Shown here piece after piece: positions 45,617 through 57,349 of a DNA stretch of 64,000 nucleotides. The notes under the pieces were generated by a model. That model did not search any database and was not told the DNA's origin. It saw only the letters and a program-made list of their open reading frames with translations. The stretch comes from Alligator mississippiensis. Taxonomy: Eukaryota; Chordata; Crocodylia; Alligatoridae. The DNA lies in the NCBI RefSeq assembly GCF_030867095.1, contig NC_081827.1, forward strand, positions 213,523,310 to 213,587,309. The letters run 5' to 3'. Numbering within the stretch: position 1 is the first letter of the stretch; every line of letters starts with the position of its first letter. A program made the translations under genes and the position numbers.

Positions 45617-45741
45617 CTTTTTAAGAGCTCCTGAGTTCTTCCATGCCATCCTGTCTTCACCACTACATTTAATAGAAAGTGCTGCCAGGGCTTGAGTATA
45701 CAACAGTGTAAACAGCACCTTTATAATGCAGGTGAAGTGTT
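45617..45741 (-). CDS. UBR3: UBR3 coding exon, 125 nt
   Basis: The exon begins after TTTTATAG with AA (second and third bases of Glu) and reads HFTCIIKVLFTLLYTQALA, then ALSIKCSGEDRMAWKNSGALKK. It ends on a codon boundary before GTTGGT. The hydrophobic helix VLFTLLYTQALAALS is characteristic of UBR3 as I remember it. The donor AAG|GTTGGT is acceptable but not strong. No base change in the exon disturbs the frame. Confidence 0.93.
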
Positions 45742-45938
45742 CTATAAAACAAACACAAATCATTAGCTTTCAGACTTTTTACCCAACATACACTGTCTCT
45801 CCCAGTTTATATACAGAATGTTTCTCAAATGCATGCTGAATCCAGCATGAAAAGGTACCAAACTTCAAAACACAGAACCATCTTAAAAGTGGATATGTTG
45901 CTTTTAAATGTCTCACCCTGACAACCTGGAAGACCTAT

Positions 45939-46298
45939 GGGAATTTTAACATGTGCACCAGACGCAGCACTGGGCACTTTTAATTAGCGAGCCACACTAA
46001 TTAAAAGTGCCCGCCACTGCATCAGGAGCCGGTGTATCAGTTGCGCAGTGCGTGTCAATGCTGAGAAAATGGCGCTGATGCGCTTTGAACTAAAGCACAA
46101 TGAACATGTCTTATAGTTCGAAGTGCACCATCGTCATTTTCTCAGCACTGACGCACACTGCGCTACTGATGCATGTGATGCACGAGGCTGCCGGAGTGAG
46201 TCAATTTATGTGCTCCAGCAGATTCAATTAATCAAGTCGCCTCTAACATGCTGGATTTCCAGCACATCAGATCAGACTCGCCACGTCTGCAAGTGCCC
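45939..46298. mobile_element. palindromic element family, copy 3
   Basis: The left end GGGAATTTTAACATGTGCAC and right end ACGTCTGCAAGTGCCC are loosely inverted and flanked by TAT (45936-45938 and 46299-46301). The middle folds: CTGAGAAAATGGCGCTGATG, GAACTAAAGCACAATGAAC and then the inverted TTCGAAGTGCACCATCGTCA, TTTTCTCAGCACTGACG. The same fold, with GTTTTAGTTCAAAAGC, is in copy 1. Confidence 0.65.
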
Positions 46299-46409
46299 TA
46301 TAGTTTCTGTTGTACATAATGCACAAGCATTCTTGCATTGGTCTATAAATTTATTTTAACCTTGACTGGGAGAAACTTCCTTTGTGGCCTTAGTGACATT
46401 ACAAAATTT

Positions 46410-46600
46410 TGTCCTAGAAACATAGAAAACATGGATAAAAGGGAGCATAAAAGAGTCTTCTAGTCCATCCTCCTGCCCTATGGCAGTTTCGATTTAAACC
46501 ATTCCTGACAGATATATGTGCTTAACCTCACTTTAAAAACCTCTAACAAAGGAGTAATCTATAATCTCCTGGAATAATCTACGACCACTCCGCAGCCCTT
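46410..46600. repeat. old CR1-like fragment
   Basis: Text such as CATAGAAAACATGGATAAAA and TTCTAGTCCATCCTCCTGCC resembles a very diverged antisense CR1 3' end (ctagtccaaccccctgc consensus). Confidence 0.3.
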
Positions 46601-46859
46601 CCTGGTCCACTCCCCCTCACTTCTTCCTCCTCAAGATCCCCCTGGAAATAGTCATGTAGGGCAGTTCTGCCTGTTCTGAGCACCTCTGTTTCTGGGAAAC
46701 ACCCTGAAGAGTCAGACTGGGAAGGCCTGCATCTTAAGCAGGCACTTCTGTTTGCTTTAGGCTTAGCAGATAACCCTAATGAAAACAGAAGCCTGCACTC
46801 ATACTGCAGCATTTCCCAGGCTGGCTTTGAACAAGGCACACAGGGCACTTATAGAGCAT

Positions 46860-48699
46860 GCTCTGAATCTATAAAGGTTGACAATCACTGATATAATGTG
46901 ACCCAACAGCACAGTTGAGTTAAAATACGCCCTCCAAAGTCAAGGGCCAAACAAATTTTGTGCATCAAATGAGATTAAAAGGATTTGGAACTCAGTGTTG
47001 TGCTCTCTCCCTCCTCTCATATCCAACATTCAGGGTTTCTTGGGCACATAATTCCATGTTTGATTGGCTGATTCATCTCTGAACTAGTAACAGTTTTTGT
47101 TTAGCAAATGCTAAAGAGAAATTAAAGTAGACAACCCTATGAATTTTGATATTCTTTTAACCCATCTGAACAGAATACACTTAGTAAGCACAAGTTGCAT
47201 CTAAATAGTCTTTTGTAATTACATGATTAAAAAGGCAGTAATTTTTGTATCAACACCATCTGTATCCTATATTAAACAACCCAAAGCACATACTTTACTT
47301 CCTGTTTCAACACAAATAAAATCATTTGCGTATAATGAATTTCAGAGTATGTCAGGCATTTGTGATGGTTGCACACTCTTCCCTGAGACAGTGATTTCCT
47401 GAGCTTCTAAGACAATTGAGTCCATGTTAGTTTAGGACTTAGCTCTGGTACTGCAGTCTGTTTACAGAGAGATCTGAGTCAGCAGGACAGTGTATATTAA
47501 TTTAACACAATGAAGGTATGAATGAAAACACGATATGACTGTATTTCTCATTCTCCCAAGAGAGTTTTCATAGCCACTATTCTTCAAATATCTAGACTCA
47601 CTGTTGCCATTATGTCTATGATGACATGTCTAATACTGCATACTTTTATGAGCTAGGAAGGTGACCTGACAGAGGCCTTCTTAAGAGTTTCTCTTGTACT
47701 TGATTCTACTTTTTATAATAAACTCCAAATAGTACACATAGGAAAATAAAACTGCACATAAGTGATAAAAATTACCATATTCTCTCACATACAATGAATG
47801 TATGCCCCAGAATGTAATAAGCACCTTATTTTTGAGAAACAGAATGAAGAAAAGAGATCTTTCCTTGTAGTAAATTACTGAGCATTACCACCTAGGGAGC
47901 CACACTTTCTTGACTAAGGTCATTGCTCTAACCCTATCGATCACCAAACATTGGGATTCTGGATTATACTATATTAAAGTTAATTATTAATGCTGAGAGC
48001 ATCCATATGGAATAACTATGAGGTTAGATTAATCATAAAGCCTTAGTATGTCCATTTAAATGCTAATATTGCTGACATTAAAGATCTATAATAATGTTGT
48101 TGTTTTACTTATAAAATAATTGTTCTCTGCATAATAACAAGGTAATTTTTTGAAGTGCAGAAATGTGAGAAAAATGAAGAATTGCCTCTTAACCAATAAG
48201 TTAAAAACTAACAATGATTTAAAGCATGTAGAAAATGTTACTTTTTTAGAGAAGAAATAAGTATTTCCTTTAAAATTTCTAATAACATCTCATTTATATC
48301 TGTTTATATTAGAGATGAAATTAGATGATTTTACACATATTTAAGCTTCACTTTAATCTGCTATGCAGTTAAAGGGACACACAGGATATTTTAGTAATGA
48401 AAATGCAAAAGTAGAATATTCCATGCATATACAATTTTCTCAGTATAATTTCATCTTTTGCCCCTAATATGCAAATAAAACAATATAATCTGTAGGCATG
48501 AATATGTTATATTAACTATTATAAAGGAAACACATTCTGCTTTTTGCAAATCTATTTGCCACCAAAAGGCTGCTGCTTATTGTAAAACAGCAACCTGCAA
48601 ATCCTATTCTATTTGTTTATTTAAAAATCCATAATATGCAAGAAAGGTATTTTGACCAACTAAAGTTAGTAAGTTAGTTCTATTAGGGTAGAAACATTC
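46860..48699. other. UBR3 intron, unassigned part
   Basis: AT-rich; no exon or named repeat. Confidence 0.35.
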
Positions 48700-49115
48700 A
48701 AAAGATGTCTTTGTCAATACAGACTGGGGGTCATAGCTTTAGGTTCAACAAAGCTACAGGGCAGGACCTAAGGAAAAGGACCAAGCTTGTACTAATGCAG
48801 CCTTTCCACACCTTTCATATCCTCAGGGCAGTTCTGCTGGCTGCAAAGCCCTACCAGGGGCAGTTGTGCTTGCCAGGAGTCACTGGAATGCTTCCTTTGG
48901 ACATTAAGATACAGGTATAGGTCTTAAACCTAGAATGGAACTGGTTATCTAGACAGGTTGTGGAAGCTCTGCCACTGTATGTTTTTAAATGCAGGTTAGA
49001 CAAACTTTTGTCTGGAACAATTTAGATATGGGTGGTCATGCCTTGAGCAGTTGTTTAGGTGAACCTTCGCAAACCCTTCCAAGACTACTTTTCTGTGATT
49101 CTTTGATGTTTGGTG
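48700..49115 (+). mobile_element. old CR1 LINE 3' end
   Basis: The text contains AGGTTGTGGAAGCTCTGCCA, TTTTTAAATGCAGGTTAGAC and AAACTTTTGTCTGGAAC, matching the C-terminal codons and 3' UTR of old CR1 (..VxxSLxxFKxRLDK..LSG..). It is about 400 bp and diverged. Confidence 0.5.
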
Positions 49116-52100
49116 GGGAAATAACGGTGAGGAAAAAATACTCTCCAGCAGGCTTATATTTTCACAGGTGAAGGAGAGAATGTATGACACTTCTGCATTA
49201 AATGCATCTTTCCCAGAGCTAATGTCTTCATACCCAAATAGCCTACAGTGACATTGTTAAAAAAACCCACTCAACCAAAAAACCCTAAATAATGCATTAT
49301 TTTTATTGGGTCATTATTGGTAAGAGCAGGACTTTTGCAGTGCTCTTGCAGTGAGTTTTTAAAAAGGCTTAGAGCTGCTTTAACCTGTAATTTTTTAAAA
49401 CTGACTCTTAAGTAAACTACATTTCTTTGCTGAAACTATTTGACAGTGATCTTTTATACAGCTCAAGTTAAAACCCCTCAAAGACAAAGTCTATATGGGA
49501 AACATTAACAGAGTGCTAGGTCTGGGCTAGAATAGATGTTTTGTTCTCCAGGGAGAGTCCCTGGTCACTCTGAAGAAACCACAAGCGTACAGAAGTTCAC
49601 AATTTTTCTCTGAGAGTAGAAGTGGCCACTCACGGAGAAAAACAACTTGGGAACAACCCAAGTGAAGTGGCTTCCCAGAGAATCTCTCTCAGGAGACAGA
49701 ACTTCTGTATAGGCAGCAGATGCAGAACCAGTCTCTGCAATCCCAGGGTGTTTGGCTTCCCCCCTCTCCCCTCCCACAGGAGGAGGGAGAACATGTATCA
49801 ATCTCAGCCAAGAAGGGAGCAGAACACACCCTCTGAGTGCTTTAGACTGGAAAAACCCAGAACCGAAGCAGTTAGGGGACATGTTCTGCTCCTGGCTTGT
49901 TCCCTGCCTGAATCACTCTGCAGCACTTGGGTTGCTGAACTTCCATACAGGTCAGTTTTTCTCGCAGGAAAGCAAACGTGGGGGAGTTTCCTGGAAGTTT
50001 TGAATGTGTATATGCAGCCTCTAGCACTTCTATAAAATATTATAATTTATTGATAACTCAACAAACTTCTTTTTCTGTCATTAAATATCAAGTTAAATGT
50101 TATAAGCTGGAAGGCAACAACTACAATAAGAAAGTTTGCCAAGAAAGCAAAAATCAAAGAAAAGGTTTTTATTTAAACTGGAAACAGTCACCCTATATAA
50201 ACAGCTATTTAAGTTTCAGAGTCAGAAAAATATTTATTTGGAAAAAACATCAAAAGAACAATGGATGTTGCTATTGAAATGCAAGATAAACCATGAAAGA
50301 TATATCAAAGCCTCCATATACACATAAATATATAATCTTTTATGCTGAAAGGAGGTTACTATTAAAGTTAAGACACACACTATAGTTAGCCAAGATTCTT
50401 ATCCAGTGATGAAAGTGAAATATTAATGTTTGCCTGGATACTTTTTGGTACTATTTTGTTGCAATGCACTGAATGTTTATTGTAAAGTTTGTTTTTGGAT
50501 ACAAAGTGGCACCTAGGAGCCAGATTAAAGCTGTAAATGATGAGTGGATGGAAACACTTATTCCTTTGTAAAAGGAAACTCCACTGGTATATACCAATGC
50601 AGATGGCTCCTGAACCAGTAAACAGGCATTTCACTGGCAGACTATAGCTTCCTTTTAGTGCTTTATGTTAAAGCAGCCCTCAAGCTGCTTTTGAATGCTC
50701 TTGAAAAGCTGGGGTGAACCCAGAAAGTCAAGCATATCTCTGATTGACCCTCCACCCATTCCACTGCCACAGAGCACCAAGCTGAACATCAGTATGTTTG
50801 GTTTAAATGACTTGCCCATCATCACACAGGAGTACTATGACAGAGAAAGCTTTAACCAACAGTCTCTCCTTTTCTGTTCTTGCAGTACACTGCTACAAAT
50901 GTTACACACCTTCCTAGTTCTGCACGTGCTAATAGGGGTTCTAAAGACAACAGCCTCATTTATGACATAATCCTGATTCACTCCCTAATATGTGTCCAAA
51001 TTGTATACTTTATCATGGTTTCATCAGTGGTAACTCAGTCAGGCTGATATTTAAATCACTTTGAAGCACTTTTGGTGGACATTATTTAATCACACATGAA
51101 TTCACAGTGCCCTAAATCAAAATGCCAACCATGTCAAACCTACCCATCTTAAGACTTATAAAAAATTCAAAAACTGTTTCACCATTTTGAATGCAGTGAT
51201 TCTTTTGCTGATCACTCTATATTACCCTCTTATTCTACTTGTTATAAATTGATGTGACTAGTGCCTGTAAATGCTCTGACCTCCACCAAAGTTTCTCCTG
51301 TAATAAAAGACTTAATTTGTGGTGTTCTTTCTTTGTGATGGGTTCAGATCAATTTTCCTCTCACTGAATGAGAAGACTGAACAGTGTAATGGCATTTATT
51401 TTCCCTTAATCAATGAAGTATTGAAAAAGATACCAAGACAATCCAACAGATAATACGGCAGTTAATGCAATTCCCAGAGCTATATTTGAAGGGCACTAGA
51501 TGAAGTGTGCATCCTCTATATAAAGCGCTAATGTTTTCCAAAAATACTATGTAGGTACAATTAGATCCCAAAAAGGATGAATAGATTAAATACCACAAGA
51601 ATAAAGTAATTATAGTTTACCATGGGAACCATAATCAAAGGTACAAATAAATATTTTACAGGTTTTGAAATTGCCTATACTCCAAATGTAGACATTATGG
51701 CGTGGAATCCAGTACCAGCATAAACAGTTTCTCTCAAAAAATGAAAAGAAAAAGCCCTTCCATGTATGCTGTATTCTTAATTGCACCCAGCTTCTCTTTG
51801 TTCTTATGACTTGAAGGTAAGTGTCATTGGATTCCCCATCTTTTCTCCCATGAAATAGTTTTTACGAGCATTCTAGAGATTGGTATATAGGAAAGAACAC
51901 AATTCACTCACTTTGCATTGGCACCTGTGTGCAACATGGCCACTATTTGCTCTGTAATCAAAAATCTGGAAGTAGTGTAGGAAGCAGCATGGTCAGATGT
52001 GGATGTTATTCCTCACTCTACCACTGACTTCAAGACAGTCACTTTACCTTTCAATACTTCTACTTTCCCATTAGTAAAAGTGCGATTAGGATACTTAAAT

Positions 52101-53790
52101 TTGACAACTACACACACACACTGAAAAAGAGCTAAAATTATTACTATTGTATGTTGGACCAAGCTTCCTTCTACAAGTTTAGAGAGCAAGAATTATGAAA
52201 GGCTTTTCCTCCTTTTTGTCTATTCATCTTTTATTACAAAGTTTTACGAAACCCATTCTGATTTCTATCTTAGTGTGTTATAGACTTGAAAAAGTTTATA
52301 TTCATCTTCTCCCTGCCACTTTGCCTTGATCTTCTCAGCTACCACATGTTCTGGCCAAAAGCAAGTGAAAAACGTGTGGATGATGTAACATTTTACAGAA
52401 ATCTCTACTGGAAGCTTTGCTCTAAATTGAATGTTGTCTTTCCTAATATAAAAGTGCAATTGCATAAAAAGCTGCCCTACATTCTTAAATAAAATAACCA
52501 CTGGAAGATTAAATCATTTGCACCTGTCTTTTTTCCTTCCTTGTAAAAAGAACAATTCTAGAGCTAATTTCTGCAATGAGTCTTCTATATTGCAGTTACC
52601 CCTTTAAGTCCTTCTATCAGAAGAACTTTCAGACTCTGATTATTAAAAATACGTTGACTATAATAAATGGATTATTTCTATGACAAGCTGTTTTTCATTC
52701 TTGATTCAGTGTTGACTCTCTTTGGATTACCAAAAATTAAAAACTAATGCATTGATAGTGCACTGAAATAAGATAACAAAATAAACAGAAAAACAATTAC
52801 TAAATATACATAGCCCCCTACAAGGTCCCACTCCCGAGCTGAGAATTAGTGAAACACTCAATAACTAGGCATCTGCTCCCACTGAACGGCCGTATAAAGC
52901 TTTTATTACCCTTAATGAAAGTTAGGTGCATGCGTCAAGGGGACAATACACCTCTTACTTAGCTAACTGCAAACTAATGAAACACAACTCATATTAAATT
53001 ACAGTGAACATTACTGTGGCCAGTAGTGCCTCAAAATTGTGTATATAATTGGTCAACAAGGAACATAACAATTCTGTTGTATTTTTAGCTTCTCTATTCA
53101 TTGCCAGTGAGCTAACAGGAATATTTTATATAAAGTACTAGAGATAAATAAAAAAATCATGGATTCAAAAGCTCTGAATCACCTTATTCTGGAACAAGTA
53201 TTGACTACTGACAAAATTAGCCATGCAAAACTGATGTTTATAAACAATAAGCATGTGTTTGCATGAGAAATACAATATCTTTAATTCTGATAATGACAAC
53301 TTTAATTTATGGTAGTCTATATAATATTTGATTCAGTTATTCTACAGTCTGCCTCCATTACAGCAATTATCATCTTAGCATGCAACCTCCTAATATATGT
53401 GATTGCTGCAATTTGAACTCTTACATTCAAAATAAATTACTATGTTTTACCCTTAGGCACAAAGTTCAACTTGAAATATTGAGTTGCCCCCTTTACAGTG
53501 AAGAGATGAAGGTCATGTAAAGGACGCTTTTTCCACAGTACAAGAACTTAATAGTTTTTCCTCAGCCCTTGCATCTTTACTGTATTAGCTGACAGATAAG
53601 GTGAGAAGACAGGGGACACAGATAAGCCTGTCAAGCCACAACAAAAATTTCCGTTCAATGCCACCTAATGTAGATAAGGTAGAGTCATTTTAGAACCACA
53701 GCAGACAAGCTCTGTCTTTCTGTTTTAAAAGCCACCAGGAATGCATACTCACATATATAATCATCTAACTATATACATTTTTGTAACATA
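49116..53790. other. UBR3 intron, unassigned part
   Basis: I looked for further exons and found none with fitting phase. The open pair of frames at 52265-52501 is on both strands and has no splice signals consistent with the neighbouring exons, which already join directly. Confidence 0.4.
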
Positions 53791-53791
53791 C

Positions 53792-53892
53792 CTTTGTGCA
53801 ATGGTTGTGGCATGGTTAAAATCTGGATAAGCAAAAGAGAAGAGACATCTCTGTAAAGTACTGGAACCTCTGGTAGTTCTTCAGTGCTCATC
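53792..53892 (-). CDS. UBR3: UBR3 coding exon, 101 nt
   Basis: The exon encodes MSTEELPEVPVLYRDV followed by SSLLLIQILTMPQPLHK. It starts after TTTTTCAG with the third base of a codon and ends with the first base of a glutamate codon before GTATGT. The leucine-rich stretch and the phrase LLIQILTMPQPL fit the UBR3 C-terminal third as I remember it. The split glutamate codon is completed by the AA that opens the next exon, giving HKEHFTC across the junction. The intron upstream is about 9.6 kb and the one downstream about 8.1 kb. Confidence 0.88.
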
Positions 53893-54074
53893 CTGAAAAA
53901 TTATGAAAATAATCATGTTTGACACTAGAATCCATCTTTTATTTTTGTTTTACTTTATATTGTATTTTTAAACATTCTTTATTGAAATAGTCTGTTTGAG
54001 TGCAAGCTTTTAGAATTCTGCTAGCTGATGAATCTCTAATGAAGCTATGCTTTTAAGATAATTTAATATAAAAA

Positions 54075-54132
54075 ACTATAACAAATCACATTAGTAGTAT
54101 ATAAGAAACTATAACAAATCACATTAGTAGTA
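54075..54132. repeat. tandem duplication, 33-bp period, two copies
   Basis: The word ACTATAACAAATCACATTAG occurs at 54075 and again at 54108, each followed by TAGTA. The two copies are identical over 25 bp, so the event is recent. Confidence 0.9.
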
Positions 54133-55470
54133 AGTTGAAGCATTTAAAAACATTTATTATTGGTACAAAAAGTTTCTAAAAATAGTGGGAACAACTCAAT
54201 AATCCATCGCCCTAAACACCTGGATTCAAAAACCTGCTGGACACTCAAAAAAAAAAATCATTATACCTTAAGATTCTGGCATCACAATTTATCTACTTCT
54301 TTTCCAAAAGGGTGGCATTTAGCATATAAACAATCATATACCAATACAACAGCACTGAAGCCAAAAACATCCATCTAAGAATTTATAAGAAAGATTCCCT
54401 TCATGTGCAACATGGAATTAAAAATTATTTTGCTACACGTAAAGTAAAATCATCTAGATTTCTGGTTAAAAACGGGTTGAATACAGCAACCTTTTATTAA
54501 AGGTTTTATGGAAAAAGCCAAGGGGATAGAATAAGAGAGAGAGCAATCACAGAAAGAGATATTATTTTTTTAAAATCAGATTAATTCAAAGATACTATGT
54601 TACATAGCAGTTATCTACTTCTATGTAAAATAGGTTAGCAGGTATTGGTGGCAGTTTTCTAGCTCGATATAAAATTTTATACTCCAACAATACTTACAGG
54701 TAGAGTATAGGCAACCTGAGATAGTAAGAGCACTTGGGTCAGTCACTGCAATCAAAATAGGAAGGAAATTCTTGTCACTGGCTGGGGTGAGTCTTCCAAG
54801 CAACAGGACACCCCCTCTCACAGGCTTGTGTGGGGGAAGACAAGAATGTATGTAGCAACGGCTAGGGCACCACTATAATCCTCATAGTGTCCACGTCCCC
54901 TACTGATGGCCTGCAGAATGCACGTGTGGAAGAGATTTCTTCTCATTCTCCTTCCCACATTGTGAGGCTGCACTAGCAGCACAGGTACTAGAAACCATCC
55001 CGTGCATTCCTACCATCACTGAACAGGATTACAAACAGCTGATTGGCTCATCTACTGAAGCAGTTGTGAGGAGCTGATTCTAGCTGTTGATGCTGGATAG
55101 CCATTCTGGTCTCCGTTCTAGGCACAAACTTTTCTAGTGTGCTAGATCTCTTCTGACACAGATTACCAAGGTATGTCAAATCTGGGCACTTGGCAGAACT
55201 GCCAAACATTTATAGGTTATTTCCCCTTCCCTCCCCCCCCGCATTTGTTATCCAATAGTTTGGCGCTAAAATTACGTTTGTCACAATTTTGGTCGATTTC
55301 AGTGTGGTTGGTGGATAAAATGATCTGATGAAAAGCCCAATAATGCAACAGGCTACTTAGCCAAAGGCCATGAGCATATTGAAAGGGTGCACAATGTGTA
55401 GCATCACTCAGATTGCCCCTGTGAAGGACTGGGAACACAAAAGGGACACTACCCTCAAAATGACCTAAGT

Positions 55471-55680
55471 CAGGGGCAGGCAAAGTCCGGCCCTCAGGCC
55501 AACAGTGGACTTCATTTCTCAGCAGCCCCTGCTCACATGGCTGGGACCAGGCTCCATGGAGCTGCACTGTGATAGCACAAGGCTGGGGTTGCCATGGAAA
55601 CCGGCCCCAGCCATGGAGGCAGGAACTGCTGGGAAATGAAGCCTGGCTGCTGGCCGGATCTGCCATGTTACCCATCCCTG
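55471..55680. mobile_element. non-autonomous hAT-type element, 210 bp
   Basis: The left end CAGGGGCAGGCAAAG and right end TTACCCATCCCTG are inverted hAT-like termini. The flanks acctaagt (55463-55470) and ctctaagt (55681-55688) match at 6 of 8. There is an internal near-palindrome around TTCATTTCTCAGCAG and CTGCTGGGAAATGAA. Confidence 0.7.
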
Positions 55681-56648
55681 CTCTAAGTTCATAGAACCGA
55701 GGTCCACAAGTGCCCTGATGAAAACTGCACTAGAAGGGCTCTTCCAAATAAGTTGCTTTTTGTTGTCAATAGTTTTAAGTGCCATCCTTTTCATTTAATT
55801 ATGCTCTGGTATGTTTTATTGTTTCCATGTTCATCCTCAGTGTTCTTTAATAAGACTGATACTTTCAGGTGTCAGAAATTCTTGAGAAAGGGATTTGAAT
55901 TGAACCACCACTGAGTTGGCATATGTGGTTATCACAAAAGCACTTGCTAAGTACCTCAGTGCTCCTAAGGAAGGATTTAATGAAAGGAGTTTACATAAAG
56001 AATGTGTATTTGGGGCACATACTGTTTGTAATTTTAGGGTAGCAGCATAATGAATCTCATCTTAAACCGGTTACAAATCTACCTCACCAAAGCAAAATAA
56101 AATTAACAATAGGTAAAATTATCAAAAGGGTTCAAGTCAGGAGGTTAAAAGACTACCATGTTTGAAAATTAAATTTGTATTCTTTTAACTATTTTATCCC
56201 CCACTCTTTTTTCCAGAATTCTGGCTGATTTTTACAGGCCCACACACATATATCCCTTTCTTTTTTTAAAGCTAACAATAAGCATGTCGAGAACAACTAT
56301 AGTTTTTATGCACAAACATACGTACTTACATTCCCACCCCCATATTATATTTGTGCGTGTGTGCGCGCATGCACATGTGCTCCTGTTTTTAACAAACTAA
56401 GCATACAATGAGCCCACCACGCATAAATATAATTTCTCAAAAGAAAGAGCACTCCTACATAGGCACTCAAGCTCCAGCTGAGTTTCAATGGGAATTATCT
56501 CTAAATTACTTTTTAATTCTGATCCTTAGACCTTAGTGTACTTAGGCACTTCTGATAATTTTACCCATGGTAACTTTTTTTTTGTCTGTGGTGCTTTTGT
56601 GTTTTAAAATGAATTTCATTATAATACTGTGCTAAATTTATGGCCGAG

Positions 56649-57346
56649 TGTCATGGAGACCCCCCAGGGGGGCGCACTTGATCAGGACCATGCAACCGTG
56701 TCTCATCTTTGCGAGTGCCCCCCGCAAAGCCGGACCAGGCATAGCCTCTAGAACAGAAGGGTAGCCCTGGCTCCTTACCATTCTGAGACCCAGACCTGTC
56801 GGTCCCTTACCCTCCCTGGGGTCTTGTAGCCCCGACTCAAGAAACAAGCATACAGTTCTGCTCCTGAGAGCAGGGGGAGAACAAGTGCAACCCAAAGTTA
56901 TAAGTAGAAAAAGAGACAGCTCCACTTCAGTGAAGGCATTTACTGGACAAAAGCCAGCCAGCCAGAGGTTCTCTGGCCCCCACTACAGAGTTAAGCAGTT
57001 CCTCTGTCCCCACCCCAGCCCACACAGGCCAGAACTCTCTCCTCTTTTCTTTCCAGTCTGCCCAGCCCCTGAGCCTGAAAAGTCCATCTGTCTGTCCCTC
57101 TCTCTGGTCCCTGCTCTCAAACTGAAACCCTCCTTGTTTCATACTTTCCTCTCCATTTACTTCAGCTTCCCTCCAGCCTCCTAGGAATCAGCTAGCTCAC
57201 CTTTGCTTGTATGTCAACAAAGCTATTCAAGTCTTTGTTGATGCCAGAGGTCTATTTTGTCTTGTTCCTTCACTATTTCTTAACCCATTCCTTCCCCATA
57301 TACTAGCTTTTCCCCATATACTGGCTTTACGGGGAAACTGAGGCAT
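56649..57346. mobile_element. possible LTR-like or other CT-rich insert
   Basis: The block starts TGTCATGGAGACCCCCC and has a CT-rich body (56990-57180). It ends near GGGGAAACTGAGGCATGCA, giving TG..CA-like limits. No flanking duplication was found, and no protein part is visible, so the class is uncertain. Confidence 0.25.
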
Positions 57347-57349
57347 GCA

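Noticed and set aside
52265-52501. Open frame pair in the 8-kb UBR3 intron
   Set aside because: The exons at 53792 and 45741 already join through a split glutamate codon to give HKEHFTC, as remembered for UBR3, so no exon is needed there.
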